Notes: generated by a model not told the origin, from the letters alone. DNA of 64,000 nucleotides from Bufo bufo (GCF_905171765.1 NC_053393.1:68603371-68667370); one strand, 5' to 3'. Numbered from the stretch's first letter, positions 1-10,759 are shown. Made by a program: numbers and translations.

Positions 1-536
1 ATTTGAGCCGTCTCAACCCGAACTCCAGACTGGGCGGTGAAAGGGGGAACTACAGGTGCGGCTGAAGTTGGTGACTGCCAATCGGGGTTTGCCAGCACCT
101 CAGGGATTCTAGGGGCTCTACGGGCCTGTCTGTGCGGTGGCTGCGACGGGGTAACTACTGCACGTGCCACCGTACCAGCTTCAACTGCCCTTCTGGTGCT
201 CGCCACGTCACCATGTTGTACGGCAGTGCTGGTACTAGGTCCAGGGAGGGCTGCGCTGCTGGTGTATGCCTCACCACGTGATCCGGCAGCGACAGCCCCA
301 CTCTGCTGCTCTTGAAGCGGATCCTGCATAACCTGTGGTCTAGCGACACGGGGCCGGGTACGCCTGGTGCTGCCAGGGACCTCCACCTCCTTGTCCGAAC
401 TTTGGGTCAGAGAGCCACTGCTTTCCACAGGTTCATATTCTGACCCGCTAGATTCATCAGATGAGGGTTCCCACTCCTCATCCGACTGGGTCAGAAGCCT
501 GTAGGCCTCTTCAGAAGAATACCCCCTGTTTGACAT
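1..536 (-). CDS. piggyBac-family transposase, N-terminal 178 codons (partial)
   Basis: An uninterrupted reading frame starts with ATG at 536-534 and is still open at base 1. It begins MSNRGYSSEEAYRLL, followed by an acidic serine-rich stretch (DEEWEPSSDESSGSEYEP) and a low-complexity Ala/Ser/Thr/Pro segment, and near the edge has the segment PDWQSPTSAAPVVPPFTAQ. This layout, a disordered acidic N-terminus and then a conserved Trp-Pro-rich lead-in to the catalytic domain, is that of vertebrate piggyBac transposases such as PGBD4-type proteins. The catalytic DDD domain is off the window. No stop or frameshift is seen, so the copy could be young. The family call rests on the protein together with the TTAA end. 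Confidence 0.8.
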   Translation of the reverse strand, partial: MSNRGYSSEEAYRLLTQSDEEWEPSSDESSGSEYEPVESSGSLTQSSDKEVEVPGSTRRTRPRVARPQVMQDPLQEQQSGAVAAGSRGEAYTSSAALPGPSTSTAVQHGDVASTRRAVEAGTVARAVVTPSQPPHRQARRAPRIPEVLANPDWQSPTSAAPVVPPFTAQSGVRVETAQ

Positions 537-1207
537 TTTGGACTACTAAATTTAGGGGTATTCCCTGAGACTACCCAAGAAAAAAAGCAAGCCTGTCTTA
601 CAAAGGGGAGGCTAGCGAAGTACCGGAGGCCGCTGCGGTTGATAAAAAATATCAAAACTGATTTTTTTATCGCCGCAGTGCGTGTAAAATGAATGTGCAG
701 TGATCAAAAAATATATTTTTTTTGTCACTGCGGTGGGGCGGGCGTGGGTGAACGCACGTGTGGGCGACCGATCAGGCCTGATCGGGCAAACACTGCGTTT
801 TGGGTGGAGGGCGAACTAAAGTGACACTAATACTATTATAGATCTGACCGTGATCAGTTTTGATCACTTACAGATACTATAAAAGTACAAATGCTGATTA
901 GCGATACGCTATTCAGCGAATAAAAGTGACTGCGGTGAGGTGGGCGCTAACTGACGCTAACTACCTAACCAAGGGGCCTAAACTATCCCTAAAACCTAAC
1001 AGCCAATACCAGTGAAAAAAAAAAAGTGACAGTTTACACTGATCACTTTTTTTCCTTTCACTAGTGATTGACAGGGGCGATCAAAGGGGTGATCAAAGGG
1101 TTAATTGGGGTGCAGGGGGGTGATCAGCGGCTAAGGTGTAGTGTTGGTGTACTCACAGTTCAGTCTGCTTCTCTGCTGGATCCAACCGACGAAAAGGACC
1201 AGCAGAG

Positions 1208-1370
1208 AAGCCATATAACAGATCATATTTACTAATATGATCTGTTATATGGCTTGTGATTGGATTTTTTGAAAATCGCCAGCCTGCCAGCCAATGATCG
1301 TTGCTGGCAGGCTGGTGACTAACTTCTTCTTTGAATTTTGCCGGCCCGCGATGCGCATGCGCGGGCCGGC
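1208..1370. repeat. Three hairpins in the piggyBac leader
   Basis: Three inverted repeats follow one another: about 1208-1254 (20-bp arms, AT-rich, 3-4 base loop), about 1280-1316 (arms around CAGCCTGCCAGC) and about 1340-1370 (GC-rich, centred on TGCGCATGCGC). They lie between the terminal repeat and the transposase ATG, where subterminal transposase-binding repeats are expected. Confidence 0.7.
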
Positions 1371-1659
1371 TTTGAGCGAAATCTCGCGTCTCGCGAGATG
1401 ACGCGTATATGCGTGATTGTGCGCAGCGCTGCTACTTCTGGAACGCGAATCTGCGTACAGCGGTCCGGAGGTGGTTAAAGTGAATGGTGCCCGCCGCGAA
1501 CGCGTGGTTCGCGAACATTTGATCCCGTCCCGGCCGATGTTCGTCCATCACTAGTGGGGAATGCCTACAGTAGTCCTTCTGGCCATGGGTGAGAAAGGGC
1601 ATCTAGAATCTCTGGTTCTGTGGGGATAGAGAACAAAATCTCTGTACCTTCTTGTTGCC

Positions 1660-2064
1660 TCAATCTGCAAACAGGTCCAGGATTGGAACACCCCATCTTA
1701 CTGTTATCTGATGGAAGACATAGGGATCCAAGGCCCATTCTCCTTCTCTTATTGTCTGCCTGCTCAGAAAGTCAGCCACAAGATTCTTGCTTCCTTTTAA
1801 ATAGACTGCTGACAAGGAAGTCAGATGCTTTTCTGCCCAGAGAAAAATTTTCTTTGCAGTTGCGGCAAGAATCTTGCTTAGAGTCCCCCCCTGTCTGTTT
1901 ATGTAGGCAACGGTAGTTTTGTTGTCTGATAGGATTTTTACATGACCTAGAGGTATCTTTGAATGGAGTGCCAGAAGAACTTTGAGAACTGCCGTTTGTT
2001 CTTTTTGGTTTAATGAGGCGTTTGTCATGGAATTTTCCCAAATTCCTTGAACTATTAGTCCCAC
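1660..2064 (-). pseudogene. DIRS-type RNase H domain
   Basis: An open frame of 134 codons contains HVKILSDNKTTVAYINRQGG, then a ...LWAEKHLTSLSAVYLKGSKN segment and ...LVADFLSRQ, ending ...VRWGVPILDLFAD. These are hallmark stretches of the RNase H domain of DIRS-group retroelements (the SDN-T-AYIN block and the ADFLSR block). This domain normally degrades the RNA strand after reverse transcription. It is the best-preserved part of the element. The upstream reverse transcriptase is in other frames, so the gene as a whole is dead. Confidence 0.8.
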
Positions 2065-2960
2065 CAGGCTAGGGACTGCAATACTTTAGATGGAAGACTT
2101 ACCTTTTTGTCTAAGGTGGTCTGAGTACCGTCCTAGGAATCTAGGAGAAAGGACTGTAGAATTCTTGTATGGCTCTGTGCCCATCTGACTGCGGGTATTG
2201 AAGACGTCAGATGACCCAGAACAGTCATAATATGACCTGATGGTGGAGGTATTTAACCTGCAAAACAGAGATTTTCTGATAAATGGTCCATTGTTTTTCC
2301 TCTGGGAGAGAAGACATAAGCAGACATGAATTTAGAAGAACGCCTAAGACGACTTTTTGTTGACTGTGGATTAAATCAGACTTTTTGAGATTTATTATCC
2401 ATCCTAAACCGAGGAAGGTTTTTTTTTACCAGGTCTAGATGGAGTAGGAGAAGATCTTCTGTTCCGGCCGCAGAAAGTCATCTAAGTAGGGTATTATAAG
2501 AAGTCCCTGTAGATGGAGGTAGCCCGTTACCTCAGCTATTACTTTTGAGAAGATCCTTGGAGCAGAAGAGAGACTGAAGGGAAGAGCTTGGAATTGAAAG
2601 TGACAAAGGCGACTTCCTATGTAGACGGCAGTTCTCAAACACTAGCGTTTTCTGAGGATAGGGACATGATAATAAGCATTCTATAAATCCATAGTTACCA
2701 TATAGCAGTTCTGGTGAAGGAGATTTATGGTCGATTTGATGGTTTCCATTTTGAATTTCTTGTAGGTTAGGCATTTGTTTAATCCCTTTAGATTTATAAT
2801 GAGCCTGAAAGATCCCTCCGGCTTTTTGATCAGAAACACTGGAGACTAAAAACCCTTTTTGAGTTGATCTTTTGGGACCGGACATAATACCTTTTTTCTG
2901 CAGAAGAATGGAGATTTCTGACTCCAGGGATAGTTGCTTTTCCCTCTGAGACAACTGCTT
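2065..2960 (-). pseudogene. DIRS-type reverse transcriptase remnant
   Basis: Reading the minus strand through frameshifts gives CHFQFQALPFSLSSAPRIFS and then IIPYLDDFL, which is the DIRS form of the RT catalytic core with an intact YLDD box near 2480-2490. Further on, near 2190-2230, is a SSIPAVRWAQSH-like segment of the connection region. At least three frameshifts and several stops break it. The enzyme would have copied the element's RNA into DNA. Confidence 0.7.
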
Positions 2961-3550
2961 GTTGATTATAAAATAATCTGTTGGATAGGTATCAAATTCT
3001 AAACTAAAGCCTCTTTGAATGGAAGCCAGAACCCATGGGGAGGTTCCTATTTCTTTCCATTCTGGAACAACATTTTTTAATCTTGCTTCAACTTGATATC
3101 TGGCGTCATTGAGTGGATTTTGCAGGATTGTCCGGATTGAAGAGGAATCCTTTCCCTCTCCCTCTTGAAGTCTGCCATCTTCACAAGTAATCTTCTCTTC
3201 TGGTCTGTCTTCTGCCTGTTCTTTTGATTCCGAAAGGACCGCCTCTGATGAAAAAATCTGCTCTCTGTAGGGAACCCTTTTTTCTTATCGTTCTCCAAGA
3301 TTCAAGGACTGATTCAAAAAGTCGATCCCCTTCACAGGGGATGGATCGTAGGCAGTTTTTAGATGCCGTGTCCCCTGACCAGGAATAGTCATACGGCCCT
3401 TCTGGCAGCATTAGAGATGGCGGCTGATCTGGCAGACAGTTTTAACAAATCAGCCGATGCATCAGTTAAAAAATTTGACGCTTGTTTCAACGTTAGTAAG
3501 GATGCCAAAATTTCCTCCCTAGGGGTTCCTGTTGCCAGATGATCCTCTAA

Positions 3551-3969
3551 TGCCTCGTTTCCACTGAGAGGATCGGTTCGGGTCGGCACAGTTTGGAAGA
3601 TTTTTAATGGTCCGGTCTATTTAGGTGAGGGGTTCCACTGCAACTCGGGCCGCCAGGTCCATACGTGGTTTCGAAAAAAATGCATAGTGTGACGTCACAC
3701 TAGTGCGACAACAAACGCGATGCTACAAACAACAAAGATGCGCTTACGTTTGACGTTATTCAGGCCGCCAATCAGGAGAATGTATTGTGTGACGCAAGTA
3801 GCTCCGCCCTAACCGAACAGTTCCATTTTTCTATGGCCCTACATCTGAAGCAGGACCCTGAATGGTGCGGTACGGTTCGCTTGAATGGATCGCTTTCATA
3901 GTGGAAACACCCAAAATAGCGAACCGTACTGTACCTACCCGAACCGATCCACTCAGTGGAAACGAGGCA
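3551..3969. mobile_element. PIF/Harbinger-type MITE, 419 bp, TAA target duplication
   Basis: The ends are inverted copies, TGCCTCGTTTCCACTGAG and CTCAGTGGAAACGAGGCA, and the match extends into GGATCGGTTCGGGT. TAA is present at 3548-3550 and again at 3970-3972. A 3-bp TWA duplication with terminal inverted repeats and no ORF fits a Harbinger MITE. It sits inside the DIRS gag-like region. Confidence 0.8.
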
Positions 3970-4259
3970 TAATTGACCCAGTCAAACTGACAAGGACCTA
4001 GCCGTGCATGTGAAAGAAATACTGGGCCTAAACATAGTGGTATTAGTCTCCCATGCCTTTTTAAGTAAGCTTTCGCACTTTGTCCATGGGGTCACGTAGC
4101 AACTTTATGTCCAGAAGGGAGGTTTTCTTTGAAATGCAGGCTACAGGTGCACCGATCTTTGAAGTTTTATCCCAAAGATTTGAATCAAAAGGATATTTTC
4201 TCTTAAAGGAGTTTGACAGGGGCTCTTTTCTCAGGGTCTCTCCATTCTTTGGAGATTAG

Positions 4260-4662
4260 GGGCCAGATTTATCATTACACTTACATCTTACTCCACTTTT
4301 ACATATGTCCAAAGTCACTTTTGGCTAAGTCAGATTTATTGATGGTCCTTTAATGATAAATGTGGTTTGACGGTAGCAGTTAATCCTTCAGTAATCGGCT
4401 TTACAAAAGTCGCATGTCTTTACAAAAAAGTCACACGTTCTATTAAAAAGTCGCATAAGATAAGCATGGTCTTCACTGGAGTGAAATTGCGCAATTTTTT
4501 GCAACTTTTTTAAATTGTCGCAATAGTAAATCTGTCTACAGATTCATTTACATAAGAAAACACACCCACTTTCAGAAAACTGGCGAGCATAGCGCAGAGC
4601 CAATAAAAGTCGCGACTTTTTCACTCCATTATTTTGACTTGAGCTAATGATAAATCTGGCCC
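4260..4662. mobile_element. MITE, about 403 bp, with GGGCCAGATTTATCA ends
   Basis: The left end GGGCCAGATTTATCATTA is matched by TAATGATAAATCTGGCCC on the right, flanked by TAG at 4257-4259 and 4663-4665. The internal part is AT-rich and non-coding. The superfamily is not clear from a 2-3 bp duplication. It is the second insertion in the DIRS element. Confidence 0.7.
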
Positions 4663-4989
4663 TAGGTCTTTAATGCTATTATAGACAAGCCCAGACCCTG
4701 GAACATCGGGTCCTGTACCAACTGGCTTTCTCTAGTACCCTCTAAGTTCATGGTAGCCCTTATGGTTTTTAGAAGACTTTGAGATTCTTCTGGAAGGAAT
4801 AACGGCCTTCCATAACAGTCTTCTGAGGAGTCAGAGCCGTCATCAAGGATTTCTACATCTTTCTGTGCACGTCACATAGTGACTTCTTGGGCTTAGAGAT
4901 AAAGAATTTCCTGCATATGGCACACTTCTTGCGTCCTGAATCTCCCCCTGGTGTCTAGGAGGTGGAGGTTTCTTTGCCCTAAAATAATC

Positions 4990-6124
4990 TAAATGATTTT
5001 AAAAAGGGGCTAGCAGAAAATTCATTTTAAACCTCATGCACCAGATACCCTATGAGTACATGAAAACAGAGCCTCACACCAGAAAAAATATCTGCCCAAG
5101 TTTGCAGGAGAGGAGGCTTACCGGGCTGAGGGCGCTGGAACCAGGATCCAGAGGCTCCGCCAGGAGCCTCCTTCGCCCCTGAGAAGGCCCCGCCTGCCAA
5201 GACATCTGACGTGTCGAAGTCACAACCCCTGCATAGAGGTAAAAGCCTGGGGCTGCCTTCATTGGAAGGGCTTATGCCTAAGGACAGGGAAGGAGGCACA
5301 GAGTCACTGGAGCCTCTGACCTCTGCAGCAGCGCTCCCAATCCTGTGAAAACAATAAGGCCGTGCAGTGATTACTTCGGCATACCAGCCAGAGCAGGAGC
5401 TTCTGCGCTCTCCGGGGACAGGAAACAACACGGCTTAGGTAAGGAGAAGAGGCCTTTTAAATCTGGAGCTTCAGTGTTATTTCCTGTCCAGGGACACCCT
5501 TCTGTGCCGTCAGTGCCGTTGGGGAGGCGCATGGGAAAATTATCCTTTACCGGCAGCAGATCGCGCTGTGTTAATCACGCTCTGCTGCTGGCAAACGAGT
5601 CTGTATGGGGATGAACAATGGCATTAGCTGTAGAGATCACCTCCTTCCTGACAATCTGCTGCTCTGTCGTCCTGTGTAAAGGGACCTTTAGACGTGTGAA
5701 CCAGGACTGAGAAGTCGGTAAGCAAAAATTCCAACTGAGACTCCTATTTTTCCACAAGCGAACACCAGCTCCAAGATAAATTGCTCATGTATAATAACAC
5801 CACGCAACAAAAAAAAAACTTTTCGTCTGCTACTGGGCAAAAAACATTTGTCCTATACTATATCGAGTGTACGGATTACAAATCCGAAGTCAGAATTGTT
5901 GTAACAGGTTTACGAAATCTTGCTATGCACAAGTATGCCTAAATAAATTAAGCACTTGGAAAGCATTGAATAATTTTGAACAGAACAAGTTTTACTTCAA
6001 CAATTACCTGATCTACATCAAAGTATGCGTAGTAAACAGTGCATGAAAATGTAATGGAATGACAAAATTTCAAAAAGTCTCGTTTTTCAGTTTAAAAGTC
6101 TTACTTGAGCAATGTCCAGTAATG
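4990..6124. other. No gene recognised; repeat-derived sequence
   Basis: Minus-strand ORFs at 5027-5431 and plus-strand ORFs at 5345-5614 have no motif I recognise. The first part may be the 5' non-coding end of the DIRS element. Sequence at 5575-5710 resembles a short MITE-like repeat, without proven ends. The AT-rich stretch 5760-6120 lies next to the transposon-derived gene fragment and may be its 3' flank. Confidence 0.4.
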
Positions 6125-6592
6125 TTAAAAGTGCTTCAGGCATCTGCTTTTGCGTTTGTGAACGGTCGCCCGTTGCAAAAACCAGCAGTAGTCCCCCATC
6201 ATGTTTGGATTCCAGCGGCCGTGATACCTGTTCTCCATTGTAGAAATATCTTTATGGAACCGCTCTCCATGTTCGTCACTTACATGTCCCAAATTGGTTG
6301 GGAAAAAGTAAAGATGGGAATGTAAGAAATGCACTTTCATTGACATTCGGCAGCCAAGTTGTTCATATGCTGTAAGCATGTTGTCTACTAATTCAGCACA
6401 GTTTGCAGCTCGTCTATTGCCAAGGAAGTTCTGCACTACTGGCACAAATGCATCCCAAGCTGCAAGACGCACTCGCTTTGTCAGATTCTTGCGCTGATCA
6501 TAAGTAGTGTATTTTCCCCATATGTAGCAGAAATTGTCTGGATCGTTAACACATTTGCGTTTATCCATCTTAAGTTTAAAAACTGATAGCAC
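6125..6592 (-). pseudogene. Internally shortened transposon-derived protein (SDEHGERFH family)
   Basis: One open frame of 155 codons joins two recognisable blocks: an N-terminal KCVNDPDNFCYIWGKYTTY block and a C-terminal block with MKVHFLHSHLYFFPTNLG, SDEHGERFHKDIS and MMGDYCWFL. From memory, these belong to the two ends of a much longer uncharacterised protein family that is multicopy in arthropods and vertebrates and is thought to come from mobile elements. Here the middle is missing and the reading frame survives the joint. The first block has CYIWG where a second Cys of a zinc-binding pair would be expected. The function is unknown and I assign none. Confidence 0.55.
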
Positions 6593-6752
6593 TATAACAG
6601 ATCACTTTATCAAAATCTGTCCAGCTTGCCTTAAATACTTACTGCTGACATCAGCCTGAGTGCGCCTGAACAGGTCTGGGCATGTCCATTGGAATATCTC
6701 CAATATAATGCATTAATATTATAACTGAATAGGCTTTGCATGTATAACTTAA

Positions 6753-7060
6753 CCCTTTAGGGCTTCTGCCGTACATGTCCCCAAACATGGCGCCCGCTTA
6801 CACATGCAGCAGGCGCCATAGCCGCCGGATTTCTGCTAATTTAAATAGCAGAGACCCGTGGCACATGTATGCGATCAGCCATAAAGCTGATCGCATACAT
6901 TTTCCCTTTAAGATGCCATGGTCAAATGTGTTCGGAAGCGGAAGTCGCGCACTTCCGCTCTGGTAACTGCGTTCCCCGGCTGAGATTGGGGAACCTGTTA
7001 CATTGATCTAATAGGCTGAAGCTTCAAGCAGGCTTCGGTGCCTATAAGATAACCATACCA
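6753..7060. mobile_element. piggyBac-type non-autonomous element, one end
   Basis: TTAA at 6749-6752 is followed by CCCTTTAGGGC, a typical piggyBac-type terminus. The interior is GC-rich with short hairpins, for example GATCAGC..GCTGATC near 6870-6895. The right end was not found before the hAT element at 7100, so the element is probably truncated or diverged. Confidence 0.5.
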
Positions 7061-7211
7061 ATACAGGCCACTAGGTGGCAGCATTGTATTTGTATAGTGC
7101 AGTGATGCCCAACCTGTGGCCCACGCAGTGACCGTACTTTATCGGCGCGCTGCGAACGGCCCAGGCAGCAAAGCGATGCTGCCTGTGCCTGCAATCTCCC
7201 CGCCTCCTAGC

Positions 7212-7391
7212 TAATTTATTTACTGCACTTGCCTCTGTGAAATTGAAGAGAAGCGCCGTAATCTCGCACAGGCGCACTGGCAGAGGCATCGAAGTGCGCA
7301 TGCACAGTCTTTCTGGCCTCTGCCAGTGCGCCTTTGCGAGATTACGGCACTTCTCTTCAATTTCACAGAGGCAAGTGCTGTTAATAAATTA
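7212..7391. repeat. Foldback inside the hAT element, about 76-bp arms
   Basis: The arm 7212-7288 is the near-perfect reverse complement of 7316-7391 with a 27-bp loop. Both arms share GCCTCTGTGAAATTGAAGAG and AATTTATT ends. The 28-bp satellite begins just outside it. Confidence 0.85.
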
Positions 7392-7411
7392 ACTGGGAAG
7401 TGACGCTGAAG

Positions 7412-7995
7412 GGGGGGGATATCTGTGGACGACACTGAAGGGGGGGGGGGATATCTGTGGACGACACTGAAGGGGGGGGGATATCTGTGGACGACACTGA
7501 AGGGGGGGGGGGATATCTGTGGACGACACTGAAGGGGGGGGATATCTGTGGACGACACTGAAGGGGGGGGATATCTGTGGACGACACTGAAGGGGGGGGA
7601 TATCTGTGGACGACACTGAAGGGGGGGGGGGGATATCTGTGGACGACACTGAAGGGGGGGGATATCTGTGGACGACACTGAAGGGGGTGATATCTGTGGA
7701 CGACACTGAAGGGGGTGATATCTGTGGACGACACTGAAGGGGGTGATATCTGTGGACGACACTGAAGGGGGTGATATCTGTGGACGACACTGAAGGGGGT
7801 GATATCTGTGGACGACACTGAAGGGGGTGATATCTGTGGACGACACTGAAGGGGGTGATATCTGTGGACGACACTGAAGGGGGTGATATCTGTGGACGAC
7901 ACTGAAGGGGGTGATATCTGTGGACGACACTGAAGGGGGTGATATCTGTGGACGACACTGAAGGGGGTGATATCTGTGGACGACACTGAAGGGGG
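7412..7995. repeat. Minisatellite, 28-bp unit, about 20 copies, with G-tract variation
   Basis: The unit is GATATCTGTGGACGACACTGAA plus a G-run. The right part (7687-7995, 11 units) is uniform, with GGGGGT and a strict 28-bp period. In the left part (7412-7686, 9 units) the G-run varies from 7 to 12 and the T is lost. All minus-strand ORFs here (up to 301 codons) are products of the repeat. Confidence 0.95.
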
Positions 7996-8280
7996 ATCTA
8001 GGGAGGGCTGTGGGGATGTTGGGGTGTGAGGCCCTGAAGGGGTGTTTGGGTGGGAGGTCCGATAGGTATGTGGGGGTGGGAGATCCGGGAGCCCATACAT
8101 TTTTTTTGCTATGGGGCCCAGTCATTTCTAGCTACGCCCGATTGTTAAGATTGGGCGGGCACTGGAGAGATAGAGCACCCTGCTGTAGGAGAAGCCGGCG
8201 GGAGATGAAAGGAGGAGGGACCAGCTAGTATGTAGTGCAGTGTGATCATCATACACTGCACTACATACATTACACACATG

Positions 8281-8700
8281 TATACATCACATGCCCTCAC
8301 AGTAATGCCAAGATATGTGCCCTCTTCACAGACGTAATGCTCACACATGCCCCCTCACAGTAGTTATGCCCAGATATGTGCCCCCTCACAGTAGTTATGC
8401 CCAGATATGTGCCCCCTCACAGTAGTTATGCTCACTCGTGCCCCCTAACAGTAGTTATGCCCGGATATGTGCCCCCTCACAGTAGTTATGCCCAGATATG
8501 TGCCCCCTCACAGTAGTTATGCCCAGATATGTGCCCTCTTCACAGTAGTTATGCTCACTCGTGCCCCCTAACAGTAGTTATGCCCAGATATGTGCCCTCC
8601 TCACAGCTCACAGTAGATATACCCTGATATGTACCCTCCTCACAGTAGTTATGCCCAGATATGTGCCCCCTCACAGTAGTAATGCTCACACGTGCCCCCT
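8281..8700. repeat. Minisatellite, 31-bp unit, about 13 copies
   Basis: The unit is close to CAGTAGTTATGCCCAGATAT followed by GTGCCCCCTCA, with diverged copies reading GCTCACTCGTGCCCCCTAA. It lies inside the same hAT element as the 28-bp array but is unrelated to it in sequence. Confidence 0.9.
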
Positions 8701-8815
8701 TACAGCGTTTTTATTTCTTTCTGGCAAAGCTACCTGGTTTCCGGCCCGTGAAATTTATACCAAGTCTAGTGCGGCCCTCAGACGAAAAATGGTTGGGCAC
8801 CACTGGTATAGTGCA

Positions 8816-9445
8816 AATGAAGTGTTCAGTGGTGTCTATATAGACATCAGTGAACACAATAGGCAATCTAATGATTTTTTTTGTCACTTCAAATACCCAA
8901 TAAATTTATTTTTTTTTATAAAAAAAGTGATCAAAAAGTCGCACACACTTCAAATTGGTATCACAGAAAAGAACAGATCGTTCCGCAAAAAATGCCCCAT
9001 ACACATAACTACAAAAAAAAAAAAAAGTTAGGGGTCAGAATATGGTTATAAAAAATGTTTCGTTTCCCTCAAAGGTTAATTTTTTTTCAATATTAAAACG
9101 CAAGAAAAATTAGTGTGGTACCATTGTAACCGTACTGACCTGGAGAATAAAGATAGCAGGTGAATTTCCCGCATAGTGTAGTGTAAAAAATAAATAAATA
9201 CCTTTATCAGAATTGCGTTTTTTTCCCCAATTCTACCCCATTTGGAATTTCTTACTTCCTACTACATGGTATGCAACCGTAAATGGTGCCATTAGAAAGT
9301 ACAACTTGTCCCGCAAATAATAAGCCCTCATAAGGCTATGTGAATGGAAAAATAAAAAAGTTAGGACTATGGGAAGGAGAGGAGTGAAAAACAAAAATGC
9401 TAAATCCCAGCAAATATATTGCGACATCCGGCTTGTAATCATCTA
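8816..9445. repeat. AT-rich interspersed repeat
   Basis: Non-coding, with many T and A runs and phrases such as AAAAAGTTAGGACTATGGGA and TTGTCCCGCAAATAATAAGC, which I recall as common in frog genomes near DNA transposon remnants. The ends are not defined. Region 9446-10228 holds further repeat-like sequence and no gene that I recognise. Confidence 0.45.
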
Positions 9446-10228
9446 TATTAAGTACTTGCCTTAGGTCTTCATGTTCCCTTTCCCTCTAGCACTTCTGAGA
9501 TGGATGCTGACGCGCCCAGTGGTAAACATCCTCCTCTGCGCCAACTCCACTACTGAGCATGTGCAGCCCAAATTTATTTTAACTAAGTGCCTTAGAACAG
9601 CAACATGAAGAAACCTAGGGGCACATTTATTAAGTGGTCAGTCGGGCTTACGCACAGCCGCTCCATTCATTTCTGAGGGAGTTTGAGATAGCCGCGTACT
9701 GTATTCTGCCACTTCTGGAACTTCCATAGAAATGAATAGAGTGGCTGAGTCCGTGCCCGACCGGCTGCTCTGTTCATTTCAGGGGCTCCGCAGGCTGTGG
9801 GGTCCCAGTTATAGCAATGAGTTGGGTCCCAGTGGTAGGACCCCTGCTGATCTAATAGTTATCCACTATCCTGTGGGCCAGAATACCCCATTAAGGATAC
9901 ATGCAAACAATGAGGACTATGCATGTTTTTTTCTGTGCAGTTTTATACAGTACCAGCAAAGTAAATAAGATTAAATAAATCTCACATACGCTTTGCTTGT
10001 TTTCTGTGCAGAAATTGACCTGCAGTGCAGATTTAGAAATCCGCAGCATGACAATTAATGTTGGTGGATCTTTTGTGTGGATTTCACCATTTTCAATGGA
10101 AAGGTGAGGTGTGGAGCAAATGTGCATCAAATCAGCTCCAGAAAACCGCGGTTTTGGTGTGGAAGCCTACCGCACAGAAGGTCGTCGGGTCATCACTTAA
10201 AGGCTGGATCATCCTCTTTAAGTCAGGG

Positions 10229-10351
10229 TTATGTTGGACTGAATAAATGTGGGCTGGTGGAGTCTAAACTAGTTTTGTAACCGTTTCCAGCCTGCTGAGC
10301 ATCAACAACTCTGCTTCCGAGGTCCTTAGATATTCCATTTGTTCGGGCCAT
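10229..10351 (-). pseudogene. Tc1-like transposase, N-terminal fragment
   Basis: From the ATG at 10351 the minus strand reads MARTNGISKDLGSRVVDAQQ and then AGNGYKTSLDSTSPHLFSPT before a stop at 10229-10231. The KDL-RVVD--QAGNGYKT spacing is that of the first helix-turn-helix of Tc1-like transposases. About 20 codons in, it departs from the family and stops, so most of the protein, including the DDE catalytic domain, is gone. Confidence 0.6.
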
Positions 10352-10654
10352 GATTCACTTCCACAAACGTGTTGTGTAGATCACACCTTGATAGATCCCT
10401 GTTCTTCGTCCTCTCACACCTCATTGTCATCCCAATGATTGAAAATGCCTAAATTCACCATCAAATTATCTGCTAATCCTAAAGGTTTACATACTTTTAC
10501 CCCCCCCCCCCTCATTTATTTATTGAGGAAAATGATCCCAAGTCAAATATTTTTGACTCTTTTGTTTGATGTGGTTATCTTTATCTACTACCGCAGTTTT
10601 AGATCAAATTTAGGCAGAAATTTTGAAGGGTTCATGAACTTTCAAGGACCACTG
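10229..10654 (-). mobile_element. Tc1/mariner element, 5' fragment
   Basis: Read on the minus strand, the element begins CAGTGGTCCTTGAAAG at 10654 next to a TA dinucleotide (10655-10656), the Tc1/mariner target. It continues through a leader containing CATTTTCCTCAATAAATA and reaches a transposase start at 10351. The 3' part is missing, and no second terminus was found near 10229. Confidence 0.75.
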
Positions 10655-10759
10655 TATAGGTCCACGAGTGACATTGCAGGGGATCGTAGATTGAATCTAG
10701 AAAGACCGGACAAGGCCCCGAATAAAAGCATTATACAGAACCACGTCTTAAGTAGTTGA

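Larger units (their letters stand above)
1..1474 (-). mobile_element. piggyBac-like DNA transposon, 5' part, cut by the window edge
   Basis: The element reads right to left. Its outer end is at 1474, next to a TTAA target at 1475-1478, and the terminal sequence read inward on the minus strand begins CCACCTCCGGACCGC. Inside this end is a non-coding leader with several strong hairpins, followed by the start of a transposase ORF at 536 that runs off the left edge. TTAA targets are diagnostic of the piggyBac superfamily. The other end, and so the state of the whole element, is outside the window. Confidence 0.8.
3180..4930 (-). pseudogene. DIRS gag-like ORF remnant, split by two MITEs
   Basis: At the upstream end (about 4870-4930) the minus strand encodes a CxxC...CxxH cluster (CAICRKFF, then LCDVH), followed by an acidic patch (ILDDGSDSSED). 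After the two insertions it continues with SNAARRAV..YSWSGDTASKNCLRSIPCEGDRLFESVLE near 3300-3430, typical of the gag-like protein of vertebrate DIRS elements. The MITE at 3551-3969 lies inside this frame, so some predicted ORF sequence here (the PTRTDPLSGNEA part) belongs to the MITE and not to gag. Confidence 0.6.
1600..4960 (-). mobile_element. DIRS-like tyrosine-recombinase retrotransposon, decayed, with two MITEs inserted
   Basis: Reading right to left, the stretch carries a gag-like region with a Cys/His cluster, a reverse transcriptase and an RNase H of DIRS type. It is interrupted by MITEs at 3551-3969 and 4260-4662. The recombinase gene that should follow RNase H is not recognisable, and the element seems to end near the piggyBac TTAA at 1475. 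Both outer limits are uncertain. Region 1479-1600 holds nothing I can name. Confidence 0.75.
7100..8805. mobile_element. hAT-type non-autonomous transposon, 1706 bp, carrying two minisatellites
   Basis: The ends CAGTGATGCCCAACC and GGTTGGGCACCACTG are inverted repeats. A perfect 8-bp target duplication GTATAGTG lies at 7092-7099 and 8806-8813. Both features are diagnostic of hAT elements. Inside are a long foldback (7212-7391), a 28-bp G-rich array (7412-7995) and a 31-bp array (8281-8700). No transposase remains, so it must have moved using an enzyme made elsewhere. Confidence 0.9.

Noticed and set aside
7220..8125. 301-codon ORF rich in Ser/Pro/His
   Set aside because: Product of the 28-bp minisatellite read on the minus strand.
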